A stretch of 64,000 nt of DNA from Kryptolebias marmoratus (GCF_001649575.2 NC_051431.1:5279551-5343550); one strand, 5' to 3'. Counted from the stretch's first letter, positions 35,585 through 49,399 are shown. Translations and numbers: made by a program. Notes: generated by a model not told the origin, from the letters alone.

Positions 35585-36934
35585 CAAAAATGCCTTTTTG
35601 TGCTCAAACTGCAGAGACAGTTGTTGTTAGTTGAAGAAAAATAAATAATTAAAGGCTGTCCTCCAGAGGAACCATAATAAGAATGTTATTAAAGATGTTT
35701 CAGCACAGTTCCAGTGGTTATAGAGTTTTTGTAGAAGTCAGAAGTTGTGTTATTAACATTACCACTCTCATATTTGTGGTTTTATGCACTGCTGACCTTA
35801 GCGTCTTTCAACATGTTAAGCATGCCATGATTAGATCTCAGGTAAAAGCATTATGTAAAGAATTGATTTGATCTTTTGAATAATCATTCTAGCCCTACTT
35901 AAATTTAGTCAATACAGTGGGTGGTAATGAATAGCTAGTAAAAATGCATTGGAGGTTATTCGACAGCTCACCGGGTCCCAGATTGCTTCAGGCACTGACA
36001 TTCATTCTTGCTTAGCCTAATGAAGCATCATGCACTCCTGTGGCAGACTACTTAATCTCCCAACCATGGCTACATTGTTTGAGAAGAAACCCTGTGTTGG
36101 GAGGTTGGAGATGTGAGCCCAACTTCCCGCTAGGCGATCACAGTCAACATAAGGTGCCATCTGTTGAAGTGTTACACTATGTTCTGGTTTCTGTTAGAAT
36201 TAAAGGCCATTAATTTGCGTTTTTAATTATTTAAGTAATGAAGGTTTTGCAAATGTAAGACAATGCTGCCTAGATTTTCAAACTGAAGCATCGAAAGCAT
36301 AAATAAATTGTATAACAAAGTGCATAAAATGTAGGATTATTACTGCTACGAGATGTGATATTATTTCACATATTTGTATTTTGATTTTTCTTTTTTATGT
36401 CATGTAGTGTGAAACAGTTTTTCCTTAAGTCATCAAAACATCTCAATCCTGCAGGATTAGACACTTCATTCATATTTCATTAGGATGTGCAAGACAAGCA
36501 AACTCCCTTTTGTGCAGAGGAGCATCCAGCTGCAAAGAGCTCAAAGTGAGTATAGTTATAGATAGCTCTTTTGATATTTTGCAAAAAGCAGTTAAAAGAT
36601 GCTAGGTAAAAACCTCTGTACAATTGATGTGCAAAATATACAATTTCTTTACTAAGAATGGCAGATAATGGACAAAAATGTGAGCAAGTTAAGCAACTTG
36701 AAGATCATAGAAGTAAAAAAGCTTTAAACAAACAAACAAACAAACAAACAAACAAAAAACCAACCCAGAAGGTTATTTTGTATTACACATACTGCAAGTT
36801 GCAGGAAAATGAGCCCACTTTAAAAAAAAATTACATCAAAATAAAAAGTGTTATTTTAATGCAACAATCAACACTTAATCGGTTACAAACTGAATTTAAC
36901 AGTTGTTTTGTTTCTGTGTACTACATATATGGTA
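35584..36934. other. Unique non-coding DNA
   Basis: Holds a balanced block at about 35945-36160 (CACCGGGTCCCAGATTGC through ACTTCCCGCTAGGCGATC), a candidate conserved element, and an AAAC tract at 36725-36757. The 110-codon frame at 36658-36990 runs through the AAAC tract and is not a gene. Confidence 0.35.
36725..36757. repeat. (AAAC)n microsatellite
   Basis: About eight AAAC units in an A-rich context. Confidence 0.9.
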
Positions 36935-36937
36935 ATT

Positions 36938-37198
36938 TGTTGGATGGCTGTGGCTCAAGAGGAAGCCCAGTCTTCTCTGAATTAGTGTAGAAGTTCAGTG
37001 GTTGAATCCCAGCCCATCCCCCACCCTGCCTTCAGCCACACCCAACACAAACACATGTCAAAGTGTCCTTGACAGTGAACCCCATGTTGCCTCCAATCTG
37101 TTGGATCACTGTGTGTGTGAATTGGTAAATATGGCCGGTAGTGTGAAATCACTTTGAGGTGTAAACAAGACTTCAAAAGTATTATATACAGTATAGGC
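36938..37198 (+). mobile_element. tRNA-derived SINE-like element
   Basis: A box A-like TGGCTCAAGAGG at 36951-36962 and a box B-like GGTTGAATCCC at 37000-37010 lie about 40 bp apart, the arrangement of an RNA polymerase III promoter inherited from a tRNA. The following body ('acacatgtcaaagtgtccttgacagtgaacccc', then a GTGTGTGTGAATTGG stretch and 'tgaaatcactttgaggtgtaaa') matches the order of a common fish short interspersed repeat as I remember it. The end is ATTATATACAGTAT. The short open frame at 36982-37176 on the other strand is just this repeat. Confidence 0.7.
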
Positions 37199-40059
37199 AG
37201 TTATTTACTATGCTTTGTATCATATTGTGGACCAGTTATTGGAATTACATACTGAACTGTAAGACAAAGGAAAATTCACACAGTTACCTTTTAGTTTGTT
37301 GCAATTTACAAAATTAAACATGGTTAGAAAAATGGCTTTGCTAACAAATTCATGTTCCGTAGCATTAAGAAAGAAGTTTCAGAACACTGACACCACTAAA
37401 TAATGACTGTTTTTTTTTCTGTTTTACAATGTAAAGTCATTGTGTGCTTCACCAGATGTCATCACTGTTGTGTTTATGTTGGCATGTTGAGGGGTGAAAC
37501 ATTGTTACAGGAATGCATTACCACCCTTCATCAAACTAAGACCTGTCACAGGCAGGATTATGTAAATGAACCCTGATATGAGAATCAGTATGCCCAGGAC
37601 AGAGCCAGCAGTGCCAAGAAGAGCTGGCTGGGAAGCTTTCACTCGGAGCCAAGAGTCTCTGGCTCCAGCAGTGGGGAACATGTGTTGGTCTTGATGTTAC
37701 AGTTACTTTGCATTTTTGCTCCTGACAGTCTTCATCATCTGTTTGAAAATTGTGGAGGTAATTGGGAATATGTCAGAAGATTAACTCTCCTTGGACAAAG
37801 CTTTTTTTCCCCTTTATTGCTTTACAAATTCAGCGTAATGGCCCATTTTTTAAGGACTATCACAATGCAAATCAATCAAGTAATGACCAAAGCCATCTGC
37901 GCTTCTTTCTGTGTTTTTAGCACATCAAACTGGCTGGTTAAAATCTGGCACACTAACATAGGAACATACATACAGCCACAGACAGGCAGGGTGACGCGCA
38001 ATCATTAGCAGCATATTTTCTGGATAAACTACTGTTCTGTCACTAGAACTGTTGCAATTAATCCACACTGCTTGTTGTTTCACAAAGAAACTGCAGCCTC
38101 TGTGATAAAAAACTAGCTGCATGTGCTGCTGAAACAAAGGGAGGTGTAAATTAAACAGATACTTTGAGACACAGAAGTATTAGACAGTCAAAATAGTCTA
38201 ATTCAGCATTTTACAATAACATTAAGTAGACTCTGCAGAGTGAGACTAATCCTGTCAGCTCAGGGAGAGAGCAGTACCTGCACATTAAGGCCAAGTGCCT
38301 GCTCATTTCCCCACACAATAAAGACAGACATCTTCCCAAGTGAACACCATCAGGCACATTTTTAATATTCTTGCCATGAGGAGGTGCCTTCATAAGGAGC
38401 ATAAGCATCTCTGAGTGTGTGGCTGTCGAGGAAAGTAAAACTCCACAGAGCTGAAGGTAATGACCATATTGCCTGCAGCTCTTCAAGGGTAGGGATGAGT
38501 CTTGCTGGAGGCCACTGTCAAGAGAGGAGGGCAGTGTGCAATATTTGTCATAGTTTTGTTGAAGAACCCTTTTGAGATCCATATCCCAACTTTCCAAACT
38601 ATCTGTTGAGAAAAATCATGCTGCGATGAACGCTTGCTGTGACAAAGCTCTGAAGTCTGCTGTGCAAAATGATCATTTAATGAGAGCAGCTGAGGTATGT
38701 GCCGCTTTATAAATTAGACCTTATCAATTATTCAGTAATTTACCTGGCTTCATTCTTGACTTCCTGACCCTAATATTTTTCTTGAAAAAATTTGCAAATC
38801 TCTCTGGGAGTGTGAAAATGGCAGCTTGTATGGATGGTTCTGTAAAACAAGAACAACATTAACTTTTACAGGTGGGCTGTGTATCCATTATTAAACTGAA
38901 CATCATCCCTGGAGCTGGGGATCTTTCAGAAAAGATAAGTCAGGCAATGGCCTGTGGAACAGGATGGATTAATGCCCTTGGCTTTTAGCACTTTGTCTTG
39001 AAGCCACAGATCACAGTGTGCACACCTCATGGCACTGCAGCCACTACTGGGCAGCAGACATTACAAAATGGCCAGTGGTTCTGATGTGATATAGAGTTTT
39101 CCTTTGGGATGTACTGCACTGACAAAAGAGCCATTTTTCTCCTTTGTCAGGTCTTTGAGTGCTGTATTGTACATAATTCACTGTGGAAATGTGTTGTTTG
39201 GCTTAATATCCTTTAGTGTGTCACAATACATACTGTTGGTTTACTGATGTCTTTTAAAGTGCATAAGCTCTTTTGGTTTCTTTGATGTCAAATTGTATGT
39301 TTGCGAGCTTGTAATGAAAGCCAGAATGGATCACAACACAATTTTAGTTGTTTTTCTGCTCCTTGCAGTAATGACAAATGCACTTTTTTTAAGTATATTT
39401 AGGTCACTCGTGAGTTTATAGTCTCCAGCTGAGGACAAACACCTCAGCTATTTTATGTGAGAGTGGAAAGAGAAAATGGTTTTGATGCACAAAACCATGG
39501 AGTTTGAAGAATCCCTGGAGGATTTTTCAAGCTCCATGTGAGGGATTATATAGAGGTTAGTTTCAGGGGTGCTTCTCATCTTAACTACTATATGAGCTTC
39601 CAAAAGACCATATATATCTAGACCTCTGACTGGAACCTGGAGGTTGAAGCCAGAACGGGACCAGCCTTCCCTACTGGCTGGTACCAAGACAAGTTTAAGT
39701 CCCGCCCATCCATATTAATGAATGGGACATTACCTTAGGTAAAAAATAAAATTACACCTCTACCACCTATTTTTAAATATGAAGTCTTATATAGCTCATA
39801 TAACATCATGACTGTGCAGGCTAGTATAGTGTGCATTGTACCAGTCATGATGGTACAGTTGTTTTCCATTTTTGCTTTACACCATTTATCTACTCATCAG
39901 TATCCTCTGAAAAACTGTACTACTTTTTTTAGTCCTCTGTTTCTACCTGCTGTAGAAAATTAATTTCCTCTATAATCAGGTAATGAGAGAATTTAGCTTA
40001 GAGAATATTGGATAAAACCTAGGTCATACAGACGAAAAGAGGGCAGATGTGAACACTCA
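37199..40059. other. Unique non-coding DNA
   Basis: Balanced stretches occur at about 37440-37680 and 38210-38700. The second contains a 128-codon minus-strand frame (38211-38597) without recognised domains. Around 39440-39720 there is sequence that may be an unclassified dispersed repeat (GTCCCGCCCATCCATATTAA). Nothing can be called a gene. Confidence 0.35.
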
Positions 40060-40330
40060 ATGCCAATATATTAGGTAGCCCTGGTTGCTCTTTCTGGAAG
40101 CCGCCTGGGCTGTTCTGTGAGCTGAAATATGATCAGATTTATTGGGTATCAGCTGCCACCCGGCTTTCTTCAAGCCAGTTAGCTGCTGGGAGATTTGTTA
40201 GTATTCACCCTCATCGCTGATAATCCGATACCCATTTCTGTCAGAGCCGTATAATGATGATAATTCTTTAGAGTGTCATCTTATCCCTGGCTGCTTCAGT
40301 AGACCAGTTAATTTAAGAGTGTGGCTTCCT
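40060..40330. other. Candidate conserved non-coding element
   Basis: Balanced, repeat-free sequence containing GATCAGATTTATTGGG, GCTGATAATCCGATACCC (a TAATCC core as bound by Otx/Pitx-type homeodomains) and ATAATGATGATAATTC. No open frame. It is among the most enhancer-like blocks of the window, judged by sequence style only. Confidence 0.35.
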
Positions 40331-43300
40331 TCCCTCCTACAATAGAAGAGCGCCGGGTGTGTTTGTGAGACTGTGTGGATGTTTTTGTGCAGTGAAAGAT
40401 TTTAAGTATGGGGAGGTGTTTAAGTGGAGTCACACACCATAGGGTTCGTTTTACACATCAATCTGTCTACACAAGTCACATTGATTAAGTGTGATTTTTC
40501 AAACGGTCAACATGTTTATGAGATTTTCTAAACATGTTTCTGGGAGATTTAGCGTTTCAGTCGATTCACAAAATATTGAGTTTGTGAGAGTAGATCAGTG
40601 GTAAACTTTTTTTTTTAAAGTTGATCATGCATGAAACCTCTGGTATCTTCTAAGACTTCCATTAAATTTAGCATTTAGGTCCTTTTCCACACTGCTTTTT
40701 AATAAATACTGCCTCTTTTGTGTTGTTACTTATAGCAGTGGTTGCAAGTGCATTGTGATAATTCTTCTGTTATAAAATTGGATTAATTTAAAACAATAGT
40801 GGAAAAACATTCAAGAACAGTAAATTGTAACAGTCTAGAGATAATAATGTTTATTATTACAAAATAGACTTACACAGTCCCTAGAAAACCGATCACCTTG
40901 TAAAAGAAGAATGTTGTTGTTTATATGGCATTATCAGCCTAAAAGTTAATATTCGGAACTATTGTCTAATAGAGTTCTTAGAAATGAGAAATATCTCATA
41001 TATATATACTTTTATTTTTGTTGTTTAAAAGCCTTATCAGCTGCTTGCAGGAGGTTTCTTCTAATGGAGGTATAAGTCCTGCATTATTTTTTGGTCTTTT
41101 AGTTGAATTACTCTTTCTTCCAACCATTGGCTCGGAGCCTATAAATGCAAGATTTGTCACACCATTTACTGTTTGTGCCTCAACACTGATTTACGTAAAC
41201 CCAGGGCTGCATTTTTCTTCCTCCACTTCTTATTAAAGAGGCCATATTAGGGCAACATGCGTAAGTTTGATGGGTAACAATTGCTATTTGCTACCAAAAC
41301 ACACATGTGTAAGATGGAGTAACAGGCCTGAGAGTTGTGCTCGTAGTTCCATCAGGTGAGTTTTGGTAGGTGTGTCTGTTTGAAGAGAAGGAAGAGTTGT
41401 TGTAGTGAATCACCACTGTGAGTTCTGGAAAGTCAAGGCTTGATAGTTCCTGTGAAAACAACGTTCACGCTGAGCTGATGTTGCAGACTGGAACTCTGGA
41501 AACTTTTTTTTGTGTGTGTGTGTCGCTATCATCTTCTTGTGCTTCCTCCCCAAAATTGGCTACCGTCCCTCTGTCATGAGTCGTTGGTTCTTTGCAGGGA
41601 TCTGTTTACTTCAGTGGCTTCTTGTGTGCCACTGAAACCAAATCTATAGAATTGTTGTAGAAACAGATTAATGTTGATACAATCAGGATAGTTTACTGGA
41701 GACTTTAGTGGTGTCAAGTTCTGTCTAATAACTTGGAAATAGAAAACATGGCGCCATGGGCAAAAATCATGATGATAGGTGGGACATGCTTCTCTTCAAT
41801 TTCCACGTACAAACACACAGATGGCAACAGTGTGTGCTTAGTATTTGTTTGGATTATTGTGCCTTTTCCAGTTGTAGGTAGCTACCTGATAAAGATTACA
41901 TGAATGCTCAATATCATCTGCCACAATGCTAATATTCATCATCACATTCAGAAGCTTTGTGCACATTTTATATTGTTGATTTGGTTAAAAACTTTCAAAA
42001 GGAACAAGAAGAGGCTAGATGATGGCATTAGGATTTCAATCAGATGACGACAGAAAGGAGTTAAAAATACATCTTTGCTGACAAAATTAACATTAGGTTT
42101 AGTTCAAACTGCATAGTTAATGTTGAAAACTATGCATTATTATGTTAGTGAATAAAGTAATATCTTTCTTTACTGCGACTGTTAAATACTAGTTAGTGGC
42201 TCAAAATTGTAAAAGCAATTGCAAGTAAATAAATTTGCTTGCTGATTTTCTGTGTAGTCTTACTGAATTTTAAGTGTTTGTAACCAAGTAACTAACATGC
42301 CATGTGACCAAGTTTTGAGCGGACAGTTTTTGAAAGATACAGCCTGTTTTTTTGTAAAAAACTTGCAAACCTGGACTCTAGGCTGTGCCCATTATTTCTG
42401 CCCACATCGTACCCGCCTCGGTTCACACCATGTTTATGATTTAAACTACTGGACTACATTTTTTAAATGAAGATTTGGACCAGTTTTTAATATCTATTTT
42501 TATCATCAGTATGGTTTTTAGACCTGGACATTCAGGGCTGTAGTCTCAAATGTTATTTTGTCATAGGAGAGCTATTGCATTGTTATGTATTGACTTTTTG
42601 TAACAAGTTTTTTTTGAAGATGTTCAAAATCTACGAAGTTTGGAGCCTCTGTAACAAGGAAATTGAGAACCCCTGCAAACAATTTGACACATTTTGGAGA
42701 CTCCCTTGCAAATATCATTTGCTAACTAGTTAACACCAGTCGCAGCACAGTGAGATACTACCTTTAGGGTTTAGTGTTACATTGATTTCATTTTCATATA
42801 ATGTCACATGGACACTGCCCTACATAAACAACAGCTTAGGGACATTTCTCAATTTCTAACTGGTCATCTCTATAACTGATTTAGGGGTTTTATGATAAGA
42901 GTTAACCTTAAGCATCTCTGATTTCACATACCTTTTTCTATTTAAATCTCAGCACTTCACTTTGCCACATTATGTGACAGGCTGACACAGACTCAAATCA
43001 GGATTTTATTGGAGTCATTTCACACAATGAAAAATGACTTGCAGTAAACTTCACAATTCTAGTTGTCATACGGCCAGCGGGCTCCAGAAGGTGACAGATT
43101 TAGGTATAGAGAACAGTAGAAGTGGGGAATCAGGTGAGTAGGATACGAGGTACATGAACCGTATTCACCAGACACTCATTAACGTTTTTTTTTTTTCTTT
43201 TTTGCCTTGAATCTTGGCCTAGATTCTATTTTCACTATATTTTATTTATTTTTCTTTTGTCAAGGAAGGATGCTGGTGTAAAAAATAATAGCATTTGTAG

Positions 43301-44499
43301 GTTAATGGTGGAAAAAGTGTGATAGCCACAATTTCTTTCTTTTCAAAAAAAGAATAATGAATTACATGGTCTGTGTTCCCCATGGGAGTCGTAAATGTTT
43401 TCTCCACCCTGACAGACTGTGATGTGTATTTCTTACTCAGTCGTACAGAGAACATGATTTATTTGACTGATATTTTTACCTGACCTAATTGGACATTATT
43501 CACATAACGTTTGTGACAAGTGCAAATGTACCTGAGGAATTGGTAGCCGAAGAAAAGTTAAATGTTATTCCCCAAAGACATAAAATGGAGATATTCAAGC
43601 TTTACAGTGGAGGATGAAACACTTTGTTTTGCTGTCCTTGGTTTGTGTTATATTTCCAAGCTGTCAGCTGAACCACACAGACTCACAACAGCAACAAACT
43701 CCTCTTCACACTTTCTTTTTTTTTTCCTGAGCTTGGTCATTTGATTGTAGCCTCCTAGCTGTGACCGCTCGTGGCCAGACGAACTGATGTTCTGTCAACC
43801 ATGTCAACAAATCATTATAAATTTGTGGTTCACTTTTGATCATTCTGCTGCTGTTCTAACCTTCACTTTTATTGCTGTTCATGTGTAAAATGGTGTTTGG
43901 GCTGCAATCTGCTGTGTAGTATCAGCTACCCTATAAAACCAGAGCAATCTCTCTGTGCAGCTCTGTTAAATTATGTCCATATCACAACAGAAAAGTCAGT
44001 AACATGGCTGGAGATGGTATTAGTATTGCACCGTACTGCATAAACTATAGTCATCCTTGACTTCATCTGGCATGTCATCTGTAATGAATGTTTCTTGAAT
44101 CCACAATTCCTGAATCTACAATATCACAGCCCACTCGTCTTGAAATTATTACGCCCAAATGCCTCAGACATATGGACATGGTAGTTGTCATCTAGTTTGT
44201 CTTATCCAAAAATTTATTCTAAAATGAGCCTTTGTGCTTTAAACATAAAGGATTTTACTTAATGTTCATTTGGAAGTTATTTCCCTTCTCATAATATACC
44301 CGATACATCTTTGTAAAGAATGCTAAAAAGTGTTGCTTGTTTTGCTTGTTCAGTAAAGTCTGGAATATGTTTACATTAGAGAATTGTTACTATTAGAAAC
44401 ACATCATTTGATACAATTAGAATGTTTTGTTAATAAATAATTTATTTGAAACTCCTGCTTCAAAAACATTTTTAAACTAGTGAAATTGCATTTTCTGTG
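40331..44499. other. Long unique stretch without a recognised gene
   Basis: Mixed AT-rich and balanced DNA. The sequence from about 41230 to 41830 and 42290 to 42700 could contain old unclassified repeats, but I cannot name them. Open frames at 41018-41236, 43246-43455 and 43562-43744 are short and motif-free. Confidence 0.35.
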
Positions 44500-44640
44500 A
44501 GAATGCAGTGGGAATGCTGAGTGCTGAATGGCTTTGCTGAAATTTTCTAAAGAAACTGAAGCTGAGTAGTGGAAAGTAGCAAAAGGCTAAGTAGAAGCTA
44601 AACGTAGCAAAAGGCTAGAAGAAACGGAAGAAAACAATTG
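44500..44640 (+). repeat. AGC/GCTA-rich dispersed repeat, uninterrupted copy
   Basis: Contains AATGGCTTTGCTGAAATTTT, 'aaactgaagctgag', 'gtagcaaaaggctaag' and 'agctaaacgtagcaaaaggctag', the same order as the split copy at 28976-29760. It ends at an 11-bp inverted repeat. Confidence 0.65.
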
Positions 44641-44670
44641 TGTGAAAACTGAATAAGCATTCACACAATT
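44636..44670. other. 11-bp perfect inverted repeat
   Basis: AATTGTGTGAA (44636-44646) and TTCACACAATT (44660-44670) with a 13-base spacer, at the end of the AGC/GCTA-rich repeat. It may be part of that element's terminus. Confidence 0.75.
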
Positions 44671-46931
44671 CCCCTCCTTATTAGGCATTTAGAATACATT
44701 AAACCTTCCTGGGACACAGATAGAACCTAATGTTTCCAATTTTTCAAGGTTAATCTCTCTGAACAGCTAACTGCAGGTAATCAATCTTTCTGGAGGAAGG
44801 ATATTCTCTCTGTCCATCTTGAGAAAAGTGGGATGGAGAGCTTAGCTAGGGACATCACTTAGAGAACACCTCACCCAACTCTGCCCTCTCTCCGGTGGCT
44901 TAAATGATACTTTATAGAGAGGTGTGTGCAGCCACTTTCCACGCCATGCATCCAACACTGTAAACACAGCACATAAGCTCTGGATTTTATTTTAAAGGAA
45001 AACATGGAGCCTGTAAGATGGATAATAAAAAATAGTAAACAGCATTGCAAGCTTTACTTCTGTGAGTTGCATGCAGTAAATGAGCACATGAATAACAGTC
45101 GAAACCCAAAAGCCCTTTGTAGTCAAGGGCATTCATTGTGCAGCTTCACTGGAATGACTGCTGAACTGACAATGCTGATAAAATTGAGGATCTTGTTTTT
45201 CTGTCAACAAGGTGACATGAGCAAATCTGATGATTGTTAGTCTATGAAAGCAGCGATCAGCAAGACTGTGATGGATATCAGTTATGACAGTGCAAAATTA
45301 CACACAACACAGGCAGCAGAGAAGTGAGTGAAAGAGACACTTGTTTGTACAGGCGTTGAAATCAGAACATGCTGAAGTTGTTGTATTAAGAATGTAAGAA
45401 GATAGTCCTGGCAAAACCAGTCAATAGTTGTGTATTTTGCTATTTCCTCTGGAGTCAAGAGTAAAGCCCTGAATACATAATTCAACAAAGCCAAAGTAGT
45501 CCAACAAGCAGCAACTCCTGCAAGACCTATTAGTATGAGCTGCTTGGGCTGAGCACAAAACTAATTCCAGTTTTTCCTCAGTGTTGCTACATGGGGAATC
45601 AAAACTGGCAGCAACATGAAATTAAAATAGCAGGAACTTGCTCTAAATGTACAAAGAATAAAAAGGAACACTTTCTGTGTGATTGCAATAATGAACATAC
45701 TGAGTCTTATCTTGAAGCAGTGTCTTCACCCTTAGACTTTGGCAATTGGTGGATTAGAGAGCTATAATTATCGAACATGGTGTGAGAAAATGGTATTTAC
45801 TGGCTTTATCTCAGTTCATGATGTCAGCCTGACTCGATTAGCTTCTTCAGTCAGGAGTGAATGAGGTTATGGGCCTTATCAGGTAGGATTGTGCCTGTGA
45901 GCTGTTTGCTGTTTGCCTGTTTGCCTTTGTCAGTCATGAAGACCTTCTTATTGATGGCTGAGGTCTAGAAGGCTAAACCGATATTACAGTTTTTAATGGC
46001 AGCTGTGCAGATACTGTGCTCCCCTTACAGCTCAGTCAACCTTTGTTCTTCCTGCCTCCAAGCAAACATGTCTTTAATCAACTTCTGGACCTTGTGCTGA
46101 AGAGTATCTTAAAAGATATGTTAATAAATGCGAAGGAAAGACATTTAACTGTGTGTCCATAGGCAATGGCTGATGGTTTAAGACGTGAAAGCTTTTGCAA
46201 AACTGCTATCCTAAAAAACTTCTATTTTTCCCTGAATTCTAGACTTTTAATCTGTTCAGGCAACATGTGAAGTGGACAGACTGAACTGGTGATAAAAGAT
46301 TAGGTTTTTAGTTGAAGATATCTGTGGGCGTACACAAAAAATAACACCAAGCATATGATGGATGAAGGGAATTCAGAGCCACGTTGGTTTTTAATAAGAG
46401 TAATGTTGGACATCCAGGACTCAGCAAATCTTTTCTTATCACAAGGGAGTATTATGAAAAACCACAAGATGTTTTGGGCGTCTTTACTGAAACAACCCCA
46501 CATGACAGGGATAAAACATCAATGAAGGCACAAACTGAGAGGGCAAGAAATAACCACATTTTTTTTGACAAAAAAAAAAAAAAAAGATCAGCTTATGACT
46601 TATTTCCATTGCTTTTTATTACATAAAATATCAGAATAATCAAAAAAAGCAAGGCAGACGTGGTCAGTTCAGTAACTTTTCTGTTGAGAGAAAAGTGAAC
46701 AAGTTCACTGTTTAGCTCTATGGTATATTTATTCATATGAATCTCCAATCTTCTCTGAGCAATTTTTGTGTGATCTGAATCATGATCGGCTGCTATGCAC
46801 TTGACTGGAACTGCTTTTGTTTTCCTGCTTAAAGACTAGAAAAAGTTTATTGTGTAAATACATGATGTGAATAAGATTTAAAAAACAAACATTTTTCCCC
46901 AACTGGCTAAAGAATGTGGACTTTTTTTTAA
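44671..46931. other. Unique non-coding DNA
   Basis: Includes a balanced block at about 45820-45970 (TGACTCGATTAGCTTC and following) and a 16-base A run at 46570-46585. Short open frames (45004-45240, 45282-45494, 46300-46626) are not supported. Confidence 0.35.
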
Positions 46932-47420
46932 TCGCCTGCCCTCGAACTCCAAGACACACTATTGTTTTGGTCAGTGTGTTTGTTTTCCTGTCGTGTTGGC
47001 AAAATATCTCATAAACTCCTGGATGTTTTTTTAATAAAACTCTTGTAAAGGAATAATTACGTATATGTCTATGATTGATTAACTTTTGAAGTCAACCTAA
47101 TTGAAGATGGTCACCAAAGCCAATAGAACTTAGAGAATTCAAAATAGCTATAACTCGGTTAATTTTACAAAAGATTAATTTCATTTAAAATTTTGGTGCA
47201 GTGATAGCTCAGACTCATCCTAAACACACACTCTGAGTGCTAACATATCTTGTGAGATCTCACAATATTGCACAAGATTGTGCATCATTTTACAAGGTTG
47301 GAACAAAATGGCTCTAACTTCTTCGTCTCTCAATATAAGATGATTTTAGTTTAAATGTCTGACATGAAGGGTGGCGGGCAATATGAATTCCTTCAAGGAA
47401 TGCTAGGCCTTTAATATACT
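46932..47420 (+). repeat. Family R repeat, one unit, both ends present
   Basis: The head region is degraded. The unit has GAAGATGGTCACC near 47104, 'atagctataactcggttaa', 'cttgtgagatctcacaatattgcacaagattgtgc' and 'aacttcttcgtctctcaatataagatga'. The tail is ATTCCTTCAAGGAATGC followed by TAGGCCTTTAATATACTCC. Confidence 0.85.
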
Positions 47421-48109
47421 CCTATCATCACTACTTCATCCTGTTTCTAAGGTGCCTCACAGCTTCCTCCCTTCAGCCTCTCAGTCACTGTAGAGTTCAG
47501 TGTCAAGGTGAATACGTGTTGTTTGTGTCGTCTTGGTGACGTTAAAGAAAGACTGGATGCCCTGAGAGCACAACTTAGAACATAACTGTTTGACAGGCTG
47601 ACCAGGTGTGAAAACAGCATGTGGCCTGCCGGACATGCAGCATAACAGGTGTGAGGAGGAAGGCTATAGGCTTTTTTTGTTTTTTACTTTTTAGGATACT
47701 TGCTTGTTTCTTTAGGCCAGTCTCAATGTAACCCTCTCAACCTGTGTAACTAATAATTAGAATATTAACAGGGAGATTTCTTAATATCTGTCATTTGAAA
47801 TGAAGTCTGAGATACATACTTAAAATCTGTTATTGAAACCAGAAACATTTGTTAAATCTGTTGTCATACTTGGAGGGCCATTGCAAAGAAACCTTTTTTC
47901 CTTAATTCTGTTATTTGGGAAAGCAGACACTGGAGTTTGCTCTTTGAGTTATAAATCCTGTTATTTTCTGTTTTTGTCATTGGTTGTTTTTTTTTGTTTT
48001 TTTTGTCTGCCTCCTAGAATAGCTCATTATCTCTCACATGTTATATGCATTTCATAAAACCTCAACAGAAAATTATTGTTAACTCTTTAAAATACACAGA
48101 TTATTGTAA

Positions 48110-48170
<61 letters not shown>

Positions 48171-49399
48171 GGAAGTAAATAAAAATTATTTGCTCAGATT
48201 TATTGATTTATTGTAGCACAACAAAAACAAAGATGGTTTGCAATTTTGTGTCAGGTCAGATGAAAGAAGTCAATGTAACAAATATGTTTTAAGTCATCAA
48301 AACTTAAAAATCTAAACGTACACAAAACAACTGAGTTAAATCTATGGAAATTATAGCTCGACTACAGCTGATTTGTGAGATTTGGTTGCGCCAACTTTTT
48401 TCTGAATTTTTTGAGGTCTGGTAAATTCATTATTTTATTAAGTTCTGTGAAGGTTTGCAGTGTACTCTTCCTCCAAACCTTTGTTGAGATTTCACTCAGT
48501 GCTGCTGGCCTGTTTCCAGCAGACCCTTTGTCTCATCCACAGCAGGGTGGGTCTCTGGTCTGGTGTCTGTTGCCTCTTCCTTTGCTTTCTCATTTTGATT
48601 GGATTTCTTTACATACTATATTTCAATGTTAAATTTACTTCTTTTTCCTAACATGAAAAAGGACAAGCATTTGCTTATGGTGGTAAAATACAATAACACA
48701 TTGTTATCAATGCTTCCAAGCAGTGATGAAACTTGTTTAGTCGCACACAGTAACAATAACAGACACAACAAAAAGTCATTTGTTATATTTCTTTGAAAAA
48801 AGTAAATTACACTCATTAAACTGCATCATGGTATGTGCAGTGAATGCTGAATATTTGTTTGTTTTCATGATTTTCACATTGACACGTTGAAGCCAATTAT
48901 TTGGTTTTAGCAGTAAAATGAAAGGAAGCATAAAAAGGAAATGATGGAGGGAAAAAAATCAACATCTCGCTGCAGAGAATTTCCATAAGAAAAGTTTGTT
49001 CACTAACTGTCTAAAATTGATGCCACTGAGCAGTGTACTGAATGCTCAAATCATTTATATTTATTCAGTGCACAGACAGGCAGATTTCTGACCAGCTGGC
49101 ACTGACCAGCCTTGTCCTGAGCCAAAAACATAAAAGCTCTATTTTGTCGTGCTGATTCCCTTTTATTATGAATGATTTTAGATTTCCAACAGCACTCCTC
49201 AGGAAACATTCAGACAAGAAGTCACTCTACACCTAAGGCTGCCAAAGTTAATTATTGAATTGAGCTGATTTTTAGGCAGTTTGTTTTCTTGTTTTTTTTG
49301 TTTTGTTTTGTTTTGTTTCCTTTTCAAATTTCAGTTCAGCCAGTATTTCATCGTAAATCCTCTGCAGTTCTCCCTGTATCTTTGCCTGCCTGTATTTTG
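47421..49399. other. Unique non-coding DNA with an ATT microsatellite
   Basis: About 49080-49250 (GACCAGCTGGCACTGACC through GTTAATTATTGAATTGAGC) is a balanced candidate conserved element. Overlapping short frames at 48375-48816 occur on both strands and are not supported. Confidence 0.35.
48111..48170. repeat. (ATT)20 microsatellite
   Basis: An uninterrupted 60-bp ATT/TTA tract, the longest perfect trinucleotide run here. Confidence 0.95.

Noticed and set aside
35396..35587. Minus-strand frame with a poly-tyrosine run
   Set aside because: It is a translation of the (TAA)n microsatellite.
36938..37198. A functional tRNA gene
   Set aside because: Box A and box B are present but degenerate, no cloverleaf or acceptor stem can be formed, and the body matches a SINE.
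38211..38597. 128-codon minus-strand frame
   Set aside because: No recognised domain, no splice signals that make sense, and the balanced composition makes a chance frame of this length plausible.
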